Origin: an uncultured Ruminococcus sp.
GTDB taxonomy: Bacteria > Bacillota > Clostridia > Oscillospirales > Ruminococcaceae
DNA length: 64,000 nucleotides
Reading direction: 5' to 3'
NCBI GenBank assembly: GCA_947627445.1
Contig: CANQWA010000006.1
Location: forward strand, 19,037 to 83,036
Below are positions 54,264 to 63,497 of the stretch, one piece after another; position 1 is the stretch's first letter, and each line of letters begins with the position of its first letter. The translations under genes and the position numbers were made by a program. Below the pieces are notes generated by a model, which was not told where the DNA came from, searched no databases, and saw nothing but the letters and a program-made list of their open reading frames with translations.

Positions 54264-56657
54264 CTATCCGATGACTTTTTTTGCCGCAGCGACAGTTTCC
54301 ATGGCATCCTTTGCGTAATAATCCGCCCCAATCTTCGCCGCATAGTCAGCTGTGAGAACTGCGCCGCCCACCACGATCTGACAATCCGGGCATGCTGCCT
54401 TGACCAGGCGGATGGTTTCTTCCATTGCACCCAGGGTTGTTGTCATCAGTGCAGAAAGTCCCACCAGTTTGACGTTTTGTTCCTTCGCTGTATCTGCCAC
54501 AAGCTGACAAGGAACGTCCCGTCCCAGGTCAAGAACCGTATAGCCGTAATTCTCCAGCAGTACCCGGACAATGTTTTTGCCGATGTCGTGGATATCCCCC
54601 TTGACCGTTGCCAGAACGATCTTGCCTCGGCTCACTGGTGCGGCATCCCGCTGAATCAGTGTGGTCTTGATAACCTCAAAAGCCGCCTGTGCCACCCCGG
54701 CAGTCTGTATGAGCTGGGGCAGGAAAATCTTGCCTTGTTCAAACCATTTTCCGGCTTCGTCCAGTGCCGGGATCAGAATGTGATTCACGATCTCCATGGG
54801 ATCAGTCTGTTCTAACAACTGTGCGGTGATCTTTGCACCCTCGTTTTTCAGACCGTGGGACATGGCGTAGGGTAAGTCCAGCTGTTCCGGCTTTTTCTCC
54901 GCTTGCTGCGCCGATGGGATAGGAGCAGCGGAAACAGCCGGCGCAGCAGCCGTCATTCCGGCATAGGCTTCCACGAATTCGGTGCAGTTTCGGTCGATGC
55001 CGCAGAGCAGGCGATATGCCCGGACTGCCTCTGTCATACAGGGAATATTCGGGTTAATAATGGGCAAATCCAAGCCATTTTCCAGTGCCATGGTGAGGAA
55101 TGTCCGTGTTACGGCTTCCCGGTTGGGCAACCCAAAGGAAATGTTGGACACGCCCAATACTGTTTTCAGTCCCAGTTCTTCCTTGACACGGCGCAGAGCT
55201 TCTAACGTTTCTCTCGCCCCGTCTTGTTCTGCGGAAGCCGTCAAGGTTAGACAGTCGATATACACATCTCGTTTCGGGATGCCCAGTGCCTGCGCTCGTT
55301 CCAGAATTTTTTGGGCAATGGCAAAGCGATCTGCGGCTTTTTGGGGAATGCCGTTTTCATCTAAGGTCAGACCTACCACAGCGGCGCCGTATTTCTTGAC
55401 CAGAGGCAGTACGTTTTGCAGAGAAGCCTCCTCGCCGTTGACGGAATTTACAATGGGCTTGCCGTTATAGACACGCAGTGCAGCTTCCAATACCGCCGGA
55501 ATGGTGGAATCCAATTGCAGTGGTGTACTGTCGATGGATTGCAACGCTTTGACCGTTCGGATCATCATGCCCTTTTCATCAATACCCGGCATTCCCACAT
55601 TGACATCCAACAGATCAGCCCCGGCATCGGTCTGCTGTACGGCCTGATCCAGAATATAATCCATATCTCCGTTCTGCAATGCCGCCTTGAACCGTTTTTT
55701 TCCGGTGGGATTGATACGCTCACCGATGATACGCGGCTGATCGATCTGCACCACCTTTGCAGCAGAGCAGACAGCCGGTGGAATCTCTGAGTCCCTCCGG
55801 GCAATGGTACACTGTTCTAAGAGGTCATAAGCAGCTTTCAGGTGCGCTGGTGTCGTGCCGCAGCAACCGCCGTAGATGGAGACACCCAGGTCGGCATATT
55901 GTACCAGAGAAGCGGCAAAATCCGCTGGTGTGATCCGGTACTCCCCGGTGATGGGATCAGGCAGCCCGGCATTTGGCTTGATGATCAGAGGAAGCGTTGT
56001 CCATTTTGCCATTTCTTTCAGAATAGGGTACAACTCATCCGGACCGAGGGAACAGTTTACGCCAATAGCATCTGCCCCCAGCCCCTCCAGGGTCATTGCC
56101 ATAGAGGCGATTGTGCAGCCTGTAAAGGTACGTAGATTTTGTTCAAAGGTCATGGTACAGAGCACCGGCTTGTGGGAATGCTCCTTTGCCGCCAGCAGGG
56201 CAGCTTTGATCTCATACAGATCGGTCATGGTTTCAATAACAATCAGGTCGGCGTCCTGTCCGGCTTCGATCTGCTCGGCGAAAATATCATATGCTTCTTC
56301 AAAAGTCATCGTCCCCAGAGGCTCTAATAGCTGTCCAATGGGGCCGATGTCCAGCGCTATTTTGGTGTTTGTGCCTGCACAGGCTCTCTGGGCACAGGCA
56401 ATTCCGGCAGAGATCAGCTCCTGTACGGAATAACCGGCACGTTCCATTTTATGACGGTTCGCACCAAATGTATTGGTGTAAATGATATCTGCACCGATTT
56501 CCACAAACTGCCGGTGTACGGCAATGATGCGTTGGGGTTCTGTGATATTGTACACCTCCGGCAGTACACCTGTGGGCATCCCGCCCTTTTGGAGCATAGA
56601 GCCTGTGCCGCCGTCCAGACGAAGAAATGTTCTGTCAGGGAAAAGAGAAGATAACAT
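54264..56657 (-). CDS. metH: Cobalamin-dependent methionine synthase lacking the activation domain
   Basis: 797 residues from the ATG at 56657. Domains in order: homocysteine-binding barrel (GGTGSM start, zinc cysteines including GGCCGTTPAHL), pterin/methyl-THF barrel (RINPTGKKRF, DVNVGMP), B12 cap and B12-binding domain (DIHDIGKNIV supplies the lower axial His). The C-terminal AdoMet reactivation domain of E. coli MetH (1227 residues) is absent; a separate gene immediately upstream in the transcript supplies it. It forms a methionine synthesis operon with metF. GGGTGACG lies near the start. Confidence 0.93.
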   Translation of the reverse strand: MLSSLFPDRTFLRLDGGTGSMLQKGGMPTGVLPEVYNITEPQRIIAVHRQFVEIGADIIYTNTFGANRHKMERAGYSVQELISAGIACAQRACAGTNTKIALDIGPIGQLLEPLGTMTFEEAYDIFAEQIEAGQDADLIVIETMTDLYEIKAALLAAKEHSHKPVLCTMTFEQNLRTFTGCTIASMAMTLEGLGADAIGVNCSLGPDELYPILKEMAKWTTLPLIIKPNAGLPDPITGEYRITPADFAASLVQYADLGVSIYGGCCGTTPAHLKAAYDLLEQCTIARRDSEIPPAVCSAAKVVQIDQPRIIGERINPTGKKRFKAALQNGDMDYILDQAVQQTDAGADLLDVNVGMPGIDEKGMMIRTVKALQSIDSTPLQLDSTIPAVLEAALRVYNGKPIVNSVNGEEASLQNVLPLVKKYGAAVVGLTLDENGIPQKAADRFAIAQKILERAQALGIPKRDVYIDCLTLTASAEQDGARETLEALRRVKEELGLKTVLGVSNISFGLPNREAVTRTFLTMALENGLDLPIINPNIPCMTEAVRAYRLLCGIDRNCTEFVEAYAGMTAAAPAVSAAPIPSAQQAEKKPEQLDLPYAMSHGLKNEGAKITAQLLEQTDPMEIVNHILIPALDEAGKWFEQGKIFLPQLIQTAGVAQAAFEVIKTTLIQRDAAPVSRGKIVLATVKGDIHDIGKNIVRVLLENYGYTVLDLGRDVPCQLVADTAKEQNVKLVGLSALMTTTLGAMEETIRLVKAACPDCQIVVGGAVLTADYAAKIGADYYAKDAMETVAAAKKVIG

Positions 56658-56692
56658 AGAGGGTGACGTCCTTTCGTTTGCGTACCATTTTT

Positions 56693-57358
56693 TCAGCAAT
56701 GGGATCCGGATTTTCGGAACATGCATGTTTCCCGGAGGCCGCAGGAAACGCAGCCCCGGGTAGTTTTTTTCAATGGTTTTTCCGAAAGACCGATGATCGC
56801 CGTTACGGATTTCCGCGGAATGAGAATATGCTCCGGCGTAGAAGTCAGCCCCAGCCATTTGGGGGCGTCCAGCAATTGCAGAATATCTGGCTGTAATTCC
56901 AGGGGCAGATCACCATAACCGGGGCTGAACCGCCAGGTAAAATACAATGCCGGCAGTTTTTCATGAAATTCTGCTTCTGCCCGGTTGCAGATCTGCTCGA
57001 TACCGGCACTTGCCAGAGCGTCCATTGCCAGGGAGCTGGTTATATCGGAAACAGCCGCACGCTGTATCAGCACGTCCGCCTGACCGGAAAGGGTCGCCGC
57101 CATGAGCAGAATCTGACGGCAGCCTTCCAGATGCTTTGTAATATCTGCTCCTGGCAGAGAAAGCGTTCCGGCAGTCAGGATGCCGTTTTCCGCTGTCAGG
57201 GGCAGCACCCGGTAGATGACTCTGGGCTGTACCGCTTTCCGGAGCTGCTGCTCACAATCGTCTATCAGTCTGGAAAATGCCTCGTCCGGTTCGCCCCGCC
57301 AGCCCATGTACCGCAGGGCTTCCTCCCGACAGACGGGCAGCAGAGGAAGACTCAGCAT
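56693..57358 (-). CDS. Stand-alone MetH activation-domain protein
   Basis: 221 residues. It matches the vitamin B12-dependent methionine synthase activation domain: REEALRYMGWRG at the start, RFSPGYGDLPLELQ with the AdoMet-contacting RxSPGYG motif, and LIPRKSVTAIIGLS. Reductive reactivation of cob(II)alamin in MetH uses AdoMet, so this protein probably acts in trans on the shortened MetH next door. A C-terminal cysteine cluster (RGCVSCGLRETCMFR) is a common add-on in Clostridia. It overlaps metF by seven bases. Confidence 0.9.
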   Translation of the reverse strand: MLSLPLLPVCREEALRYMGWRGEPDEAFSRLIDDCEQQLRKAVQPRVIYRVLPLTAENGILTAGTLSLPGADITKHLEGCRQILLMAATLSGQADVLIQRAAVSDITSSLAMDALASAGIEQICNRAEAEFHEKLPALYFTWRFSPGYGDLPLELQPDILQLLDAPKWLGLTSTPEHILIPRKSVTAIIGLSEKPLKKTTRGCVSCGLRETCMFRKSGSHC

Positions 57359-58227
57359 AGGGGGGCAGCCTTCAGAATGCCGCTGACTGCCTCGGTAATC
57401 TTTCTTGCCACATAAGGGTTATTCATGGTATACAGATGAATGCCGTCCACGCCGTCTGTCAACAGATCCACGATCTGGTCAATGGCATAGGCGATGCCTG
57501 CATCCCGAAGCGCTTCGGGATTGTTTTCAAACCGCTGCACGATCTTGGTAAATTTTCGAGGCAGGCTTGCGCCGCATGTGGTCACCATGCGCTCAATCTG
57601 TTTCCGGTTGGTGACAGGCATGATCCCTGCCTCGATGGGAACATGAATTCCGGCACGTGCTGCACGATAGCGGAAATCATAAAATGTATTGTTTTCAAAA
57701 AACAACTGTGTAATGAGGTGGCTTGCACCGGCATCCACCTTTTCTTTCAGGTAGCGGATGTCTGTATCCAGATTGGCAGCTTCCGGGTGGCATTCCGGAT
57801 AGCATGCACCGGCAATATCAAAATCGCCCCGCTCCCGGATATATGTCACAAGCTCAGCAGCGTGGATGAAATCGTTGGCAGGCTTTACGCCCTCCACACG
57901 GTCGCCTCGGAGTGCTAAGATATTTTCAATGCCGTTTTCTTGGAATTGCGCCAGAATGCGGTCGATCTGCTCCTTGGTATAGTGGATGCAGGGCAGATGT
58001 GCCATGGGGGTGATGCCATAGTTTTCCCGTAGCCGGCGTGCAATGGCAAGGGTGTTCTCGCCGTTGCCGCTGCCCCCTGCGCCCAGTGTGACGCTGATAA
58101 AGTCGGGCTTTAAGTCCTGCAGCGCTTCCAGTGTATCATAGACCGTTTCGATGGGTGTGGTCTTTTTGGGGGGGAATACCTCGAAGGAGAATACGGTATG
58201 CTGGTGGAACAGATTTTTGATCTTCAT
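57352..58227 (-). CDS. metF: 5,10-Methylenetetrahydrofolate reductase
   Basis: 291 residues. TIM barrel with SFEVFPPKK at the N-terminus, FISVTLGAGGSG, LALRGD and LITQLFFEN motifs. It produces methyl-THF for MetH. First gene of the metF - activation domain - metH operon, all overlapping or closely spaced. GAAAGGAAAT precedes the ATG. Confidence 0.95.
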   Translation of the reverse strand: MKIKNLFHQHTVFSFEVFPPKKTTPIETVYDTLEALQDLKPDFISVTLGAGGSGNGENTLAIARRLRENYGITPMAHLPCIHYTKEQIDRILAQFQENGIENILALRGDRVEGVKPANDFIHAAELVTYIRERGDFDIAGACYPECHPEAANLDTDIRYLKEKVDAGASHLITQLFFENNTFYDFRYRAARAGIHVPIEAGIMPVTNRKQIERMVTTCGASLPRKFTKIVQRFENNPEALRDAGIAYAIDQIVDLLTDGVDGIHLYTMNNPYVARKITEAVSGILKAAPLC

Positions 58228-58254
58228 GGGTAAATTTCCTTTCTGGATAAGTGA

Positions 58255-58312
58255 TTTTTAAGGCGAAACCGCAAAGCCGTCAGGCAGTCTTTGCGCGGTG
58301 CTGCCTTAAAGC
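58255..58312. repeat. Family B hairpin copy upstream of metF
   Basis: TTTAAGGCGAAACCGCAAAG, then a loop, then CTTTGCGCGGTGCTGCCTTAAA. It is related to 33195-33237 in both arms and lies between ung and metF, divergent in placement from the other copies because it precedes a gene start. Confidence 0.65.
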
Positions 58313-58393
58313 CTGTTCTTCATGATTATATCACAAGTTCTCAGTGGTATAGATGGATTTTCCGGATAGGAAGGGATAGATTTTTTCTATGGG

Positions 58394-59062
58394 CTATATG
58401 CTCCAGTCGATTTCCGGTAATCCCTGTTCTCTCAGAAATGCATTTGCCTTGGAGAAATGCCGGCAGCCGAAAAATCCGTGATAAGCCGAAAGGGGGCTGG
58501 GGTGGGCTGCTGTCAGAACCAGATGTTTCGGATTGTGTATCAGTGCTTTTTTGGATTTGGCATGATTGCCCCAGAGCAGGAACACCACGGGAGAATCTCT
58601 TTTGTCCAGCAGCCGGATCACATCGTCTGTAAATTGCTCCCAGCCCATATTCCGGTGAGAATTCGCCTGACCGGCACGAACGGTAAGAACGGTGTTCAAG
58701 AGCAGCACGCCGTGCTTTGCCCAGTTGGTCAGTTCGCCGTGTTTGCCGGTATTGTCGATACCTACATCGTCCCGGATTTCCTTGAAAATATTCACCAGAG
58801 ACGGCGGCGGCGCAACGCCCTGCCGCACGGAAAAGCACAGCCCATGCGCCTGATTCGGACCGTGATAAGGATCTTGCCCGATGATCACCGCTCGGACATC
58901 CTGATAGGCGGTGTATTTCAAGGCATTAAAAATATCGTACATGCCGGGATAGATGGTTCGGGTGCGGTATTCTGTCAGAAGAAACTGACGCAGCCGCTGA
59001 TAGTACTCCTTGTCAAATTCTCCGTTTAAAACCTCATCCCAGTCGTTTCCAAAGTGCACCAT
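58394..59062 (-). CDS. ung: Uracil-DNA glycosylase (family 1)
   Basis: 222 residues. Motifs GQDPYHGPNQAHGL (catalytic Asp), LLLNTVLTV and HPSPLSAYHGF (catalytic His) identify family 1 UDG, which removes uracil from DNA to start base-excision repair. It ends DWSI. A possible upstream start codon is not needed. Confidence 0.96.
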   Translation of the reverse strand: MVHFGNDWDEVLNGEFDKEYYQRLRQFLLTEYRTRTIYPGMYDIFNALKYTAYQDVRAVIIGQDPYHGPNQAHGLCFSVRQGVAPPPSLVNIFKEIRDDVGIDNTGKHGELTNWAKHGVLLLNTVLTVRAGQANSHRNMGWEQFTDDVIRLLDKRDSPVVFLLWGNHAKSKKALIHNPKHLVLTAAHPSPLSAYHGFFGCRHFSKANAFLREQGLPEIDWSI

Positions 59063-59391
59063 TTCTCCAATTCCTCCAAAAAAGAATTATACTATACATT
59101 ATAACACAGGTGGAAGGGTATTGCAATGGCTAATCCAAAAAAGTTTACGCCAAAACCAGAAAACAGCAGACGGAGGATGTCTTTCTCTGCCTTTTGCTTC
59201 TGTTTTCTTTGCATTTTTTGGTTACCTCGCCGAATTTTTTACCAGAAAAATTGTAAAAGATGTACAAGCTTCGCTGGAGGTATTGACTAATTGGAAAAAT
59301 TGGAATATAATAATAAGTGATTGTCGGCGGACTAGATCTCCGACGAAAAAAATGCGGTTTTCCGAAAAACCGCCGCACAGGAGGCTAAATC
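59063..59391. other. Intergenic region with secDF promoter and leader hairpins
   Basis: Apart from the promoter at 59283-59311, it holds the leader hairpins GTCGGCGGA / TCTCCGAC and GCGGTTTTC / GAAAAACCGC (59323-59372) between the promoter and the ribosome binding site. I see no gene in it. Confidence 0.5.
59283..59311 (+). promoter_or_regulatory. Promoter of secD-secF
   Basis: TTGACT at 59283-59288 and TATAAT at 59306-59311, spacer 17 bases. Two hairpins follow in the leader, which may modulate expression. Confidence 0.85.
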
Positions 59392-60816
59392 GTGAGAAAA
59401 GTGAAAAAACCCGTTTTCTTTCTTGTATTTGCCGTAATCGCTTTATTTGCACTTTCCACCGTATTCGGTTTTCATACCCAGTATGGTGACATTGTCAAGA
59501 CCTATATACACGGTGTGGATGACATCCGTTTGGGTATTGACATTCAGGGTGGCGTAGATGTTACCTTTGAACCAGCAGGCGATGTCAATGCAACGGAAGA
59601 TCAGATGGACGCAGCCATGCAGACCATCAAGCTGCGTCTTGCAAACCAGAACATCAATGACAGTGAGACCTATCTGGATTACAAGAGTAACCGTATTATT
59701 GTGCGGTATCCGTGGCAGGCAGGAGAAACCGACTTTGATCCGGAACAGGCGGTCAAGGAGTTGGGCGAAACCGCCGAACTGACATTCCGCTACGGCACAG
59801 ATACGTCCTATGACGATGACGGCAATGTGATTCCTGCAGGCGAGATTGTTCTGACCGGTTCCGATGTTGCCAGCGCCGGCACAGGCGGCTCTAAAGACGA
59901 TGTGACCGGTGAGATCACATGGGTAGTAACCTTGGATCTCACCAGCGAGGGTGCTGAAAAGTTTTATGAGGCAACCTCTGATCTGTATGAATCCAATGGA
60001 CAGATTTCCATCTGGATGGACAATACCATGATCTCTGCGCCTTCTGTCAGTGCAGTCATCACCGACGGCAAGGCAACCATCAGCGGTGACTTTACTTACG
60101 AATCTGCGAAGGATCTGGCTGACAAGATCAATTCCGGTGCACTGCCCTTTTCTCTGGAGACCACCAGTTTCAAGACCATTTCTCCCACCATGGGTGAAGG
60201 CGCTCTGACGGCGATGGTTTTGGCAGGCATTATTACATTGGTGCTGATCATCATTTATATGATTGTGCTGTATCGTCTGCTGGGTGTTGTGGCATCTCTG
60301 GCACTGATCGGACAAGTTGCCGGTATGCTGGCAGCAGTTTCCGGCTGGTTCGGCTTTATGCCAAGTACCACACTGACGATCCCAGGTATTGCCGGTATCA
60401 TCCTCTCCGTGGGTATGGGCGTGGATGCCAATATCATCACCGGTGAGCGTATCCGTGAAGAACTGCGAAAGGGTAAGAATCTGGATACAGCCCTGTACTC
60501 CGGCTACAGCCGTGCGTTCAGCGCTATCTTTGACGGTAACCTGACAGGTATCATTGTGGGTATCGTGCTGATGGGTGCGTTCGGTGTACCGGACAGTATC
60601 TGGGCATGGCTGTTTAACCATACGATCTTCTACTTCTTTGGCGCAACCACCGAAGGCGTTATCTATTCCTTTGGCTTTACACTGGTGACCGGTCTGATCC
60701 TGAACTTTATCATGGGTGTACTGGCAGCGAGACTGATGACGATGTCTCTGGCACGCTTCAAGTGCTTCCAGAATAAGAAACTTTACGGAGGTGGAATCCA
60801 TGGCAAAGCAGACTAA
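59392..60816 (+). CDS. secD: Protein translocase subunit SecD
   Basis: 474 residues, GTG start with AGGAGG eight bases upstream. An N-terminal membrane helix, the conserved LGIDIQGGVDVTFE (LGLDLxGG motif), a periplasmic-type P1 domain on the outer face, then five helices with GMGVDANIITGERIREEL. SecDF uses the proton gradient to pull exported proteins outward. It overlaps secF by 17 bases. Confidence 0.95.
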   Translation: MRKVKKPVFFLVFAVIALFALSTVFGFHTQYGDIVKTYIHGVDDIRLGIDIQGGVDVTFEPAGDVNATEDQMDAAMQTIKLRLANQNINDSETYLDYKSNRIIVRYPWQAGETDFDPEQAVKELGETAELTFRYGTDTSYDDDGNVIPAGEIVLTGSDVASAGTGGSKDDVTGEITWVVTLDLTSEGAEKFYEATSDLYESNGQISIWMDNTMISAPSVSAVITDGKATISGDFTYESAKDLADKINSGALPFSLETTSFKTISPTMGEGALTAMVLAGIITLVLIIIYMIVLYRLLGVVASLALIGQVAGMLAAVSGWFGFMPSTTLTIPGIAGIILSVGMGVDANIITGERIREELRKGKNLDTALYSGYSRAFSAIFDGNLTGIIVGIVLMGAFGVPDSIWAWLFNHTIFYFFGATTEGVIYSFGFTLVTGLILNFIMGVLAARLMTMSLARFKCFQNKKLYGGGIHGKAD

Positions 60817-61789
60817 TCAGAGCAAACAGCATGAAGTCGATGTCAAGGTGCATAATTTCTGCGGCAAGGCAAAGATCTTCTTTCTGATCACCCTTGCACT
60901 GGTCGTGATTTCACTGCTGTCCACTTTTACCGGTGTAGATGTTGCTCTGGAATTCAAGGGCGGTACGATCATTACCTACAGCTATACCGGGGATATTGAT
61001 GAAAGAACCATTGAAAGCGAACTGAGCAGTCTCATCGGCTCTTCTGTTACAGCACAGGTGGGCGACAGTCTGAACAGCGACGCCAAGACCCTGTCCCTGT
61101 CCTTCAGTTCCAACGAAGGTCTGACCATCGAGCGTCAGGCAGAGGTTTCCGACAAGATTCAGGAGTTGTATCCGGACAGTGATATCGACATTCTGGATTC
61201 CAACGACGTAGATGCACGTGCCGGCGGCGAGTTTTTTGCAAAATGTATTGTGGCTGCTGTATTTGCAGCACTCATCCTTATTGTGTATATCGCCCTGCGA
61301 TTCAAGCAGATCAGCGGCTGGTCTGCCGGTGTTTGCGCCGTGCTGGGTCTGATCGTGACATTGATTGTGACCTATGGCGGCGTGGTATTGTCTGGCTTTA
61401 AGATCGACTCCAACTTTATGGCAGTCATCCTGACCCTGTTGGGCTATGCCATCAACGATACCATTGTAATCTACGACCGTATTCGTGAGAATCAGACACT
61501 GATGCCCGGCACAACCATTGAAGAACTGGTGAACATCAGTTCTTCTCAGTCCCTGCGCCGTTCTCTGCGGACTTCGATCACAACCTTTGCCGCTATGCTG
61601 ATCGTGACGATTGTTTCTCTGATCATGGGACTGGATTCTATCCTCAGCTTTGCGATTCCCATGATGGTGGGCATTGTGATGGGTACATTCAACTCCCTCT
61701 GCTTCGTTCCCAGCCTGTGGGTATGGTGGCAGAAAAAACGGGGTGTTGAAACACTAAAGCCAATCAAAAAGAAAAAAGCAACCGTATAA
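60800..61789 (+). CDS. secF: Protein translocase subunit SecF
   Basis: 329 residues from the ATG at 60800, with GGAGG eight bases upstream; a GTG nine bases earlier is not used. Contains ALEFKGGTIITYS, and the C-terminal helices with NDTIVIYDRIREN. Separate SecD and SecF rather than the fused SecDF of Bacillus. Ends with a Lys-rich tail. Confidence 0.95.
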   Translation: MAKQTNQSKQHEVDVKVHNFCGKAKIFFLITLALVVISLLSTFTGVDVALEFKGGTIITYSYTGDIDERTIESELSSLIGSSVTAQVGDSLNSDAKTLSLSFSSNEGLTIERQAEVSDKIQELYPDSDIDILDSNDVDARAGGEFFAKCIVAAVFAALILIVYIALRFKQISGWSAGVCAVLGLIVTLIVTYGGVVLSGFKIDSNFMAVILTLLGYAINDTIVIYDRIRENQTLMPGTTIEELVNISSSQSLRRSLRTSITTFAAMLIVTIVSLIMGLDSILSFAIPMMVGIVMGTFNSLCFVPSLWVWWQKKRGVETLKPIKKKKATV

Positions 61790-61815
61790 TGAAGGTGTGC
61801 CGCACACCTAAAACA

Positions 61816-61856
61816 GCCCACATAGGAACTGTATACAGCTTCCATGTGGGCATTTT
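61816..61856 (+). terminator. Terminator between secF and purB
   Basis: GCCCACAT / ATGTGGGC with a 20-base loop and a short T run. Confidence 0.65.
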
Positions 61857-61877
61857 CAAAGAGAAAGAGGAAATATT

Positions 61878-63314
61878 ATGCGTAATACCACAAGCTATGA
61901 AAGTCCATTCTGCACTCGCTATGCAAGCGAAGAGATGCAGCACGTTTTTTCCGCAGACAAGAAATTCACGACATGGCGCCGTCTCTGGGTAGCGCTGGCA
62001 CGTGCCGAAATGGAGTTGGGACTGCCGGTGACACAGGCACAGGTGGATGAGCTGGAGGCCAATATCGAAAACATTGACTATGATGTGGCAGAGGCAGAGG
62101 AAAAACGCCGCCGCCACGACGTCATGTCCCACGTATACGCATACGGACAGGTCTGTCCGAATGCAGCAGGCATCATCCACTTAGGTGCGACCTCCTGCTA
62201 TGTGGGGGACAATACAGATATTATCATCATGCGTGATGCCATGAAGATCGTCCGCCGAAAGCTGATCAATGTACTGTCCAATCTGTCCCGGTTTGCTCTG
62301 CAATACAAGGATATGCCGGCGCTGGCATATACCCATCTCCAGCCGGCACAGCTTACGACAGTAGGCAAGCGTGCCACCCTTTGGATGAACGAGCTGCTCA
62401 TGGATCTGCATGAGCTGGAATACCGGATCGCTGAGCTGAAAATGCTTGGCTCAAAGGGTACTACCGGTACACAGGCATCCTTTATGGAACTGTTTGAGGG
62501 CGATACCCAGAAGGTCAAGGCCCTGGAGCAGAAAATTGCTGTCGAAATGGGCTTTGATGGTGTCGTTCCCGTTTCCGGACAGACCTATTCCAGAAAGATT
62601 GACGCCCAGATCCTGGCAACCCTCAGCGGCATTGCTCAGTCTTGCAGCAAGTTTTCCAACGATATGCGTTTGCTTCAGAGCTTCAAGGAAATGGAAGAGC
62701 CTTTTGAAAAGACCCAGATCGGTTCTTCTGCCATGGCATACAAGCGCAATCCTATGCGTTGTGAGCGGATTACCTCTCTGGCACGCTATGTGATGATCGA
62801 CAGCCTGAATCCGGCTTTTACGGCTGGTACACAGTGGTTTGAGAGAACGCTGGACGACTCTGCCAACAAGCGTGTTTCTGTACCGGAAGCATTTCTGGGT
62901 GTGGATGCGATCCTGAATATTATGCTCAACGTCACCGACGGCATCGTCGTATACCCGAAGATGATCCGGCAGCGTATTATGCGTGAGCTGCCCTTTATGG
63001 CAACAGAAAATATCATGATGGATGCGGTAAAAAAGGGCGGCAACCGTCAAGAGCTCCACGAAAAGATCCGGGAATATTCTATGGCAGCCGGCAGTCGTGT
63101 CAAAGAAGATGGTCTGGAAAATGACCTTTGTGATCGGATTCTGGCAGATCCTATGTTTCGGATCACCAAGGAAGAGCTGGACGAGATCCTTCAGCCAGAA
63201 AATTTTGTCGGACGCAGCCCTCAGCAGACGGAAGAATTTGTTGCGGCGTGCATTCAACCGATCCTGGATGCGAACCAGGAACTGCTGGGTGAGAGCTTTG
63301 AGATGAAGAATTAA
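61878..63314 (+). CDS. purB: Adenylosuccinate lyase
   Basis: 478 residues. The lyase-superfamily signature is GSSAMAYKRNPMRCE; other blocks are FAYTHLQPAQ (here LAYTHLQPAQ) and GTTGTQASF. It catalyses two steps of purine synthesis, SAICAR to AICAR and adenylosuccinate to AMP. GAAAGAGGAAA precedes the ATG. No other purine gene is adjacent. Confidence 0.95.
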   Translation: MRNTTSYESPFCTRYASEEMQHVFSADKKFTTWRRLWVALARAEMELGLPVTQAQVDELEANIENIDYDVAEAEEKRRRHDVMSHVYAYGQVCPNAAGIIHLGATSCYVGDNTDIIIMRDAMKIVRRKLINVLSNLSRFALQYKDMPALAYTHLQPAQLTTVGKRATLWMNELLMDLHELEYRIAELKMLGSKGTTGTQASFMELFEGDTQKVKALEQKIAVEMGFDGVVPVSGQTYSRKIDAQILATLSGIAQSCSKFSNDMRLLQSFKEMEEPFEKTQIGSSAMAYKRNPMRCERITSLARYVMIDSLNPAFTAGTQWFERTLDDSANKRVSVPEAFLGVDAILNIMLNVTDGIVVYPKMIRQRIMRELPFMATENIMMDAVKKGGNRQELHEKIREYSMAAGSRVKEDGLENDLCDRILADPMFRITKEELDEILQPENFVGRSPQQTEEFVAACIQPILDANQELLGESFEMKN

Positions 63315-63334
63315 GGGAAACCTATGCAAAAACC

Positions 63335-63378
63335 AACCCCCGGCACAGCGTGATTGGCTCTGTGCCGGGGGTTATTGT
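63335..63378 (+). terminator. Terminator after purB
   Basis: AACCCCCGGCACAG / CTGTGCCGGGGGTT, a 14-bp perfect stem with an 11-base loop followed by TTATTGTCT. Confidence 0.88.
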
Positions 63379-63497
63379 CTGTTCGTAGAGACAGTCAAGT
63401 TTTATACATTGATATAAATGAACTTTCCATATGAACTTTTTCAAAATTTTTTTATATGACACGTACCTCCTTTCTATTATTGTCCGTGATTATTGTT

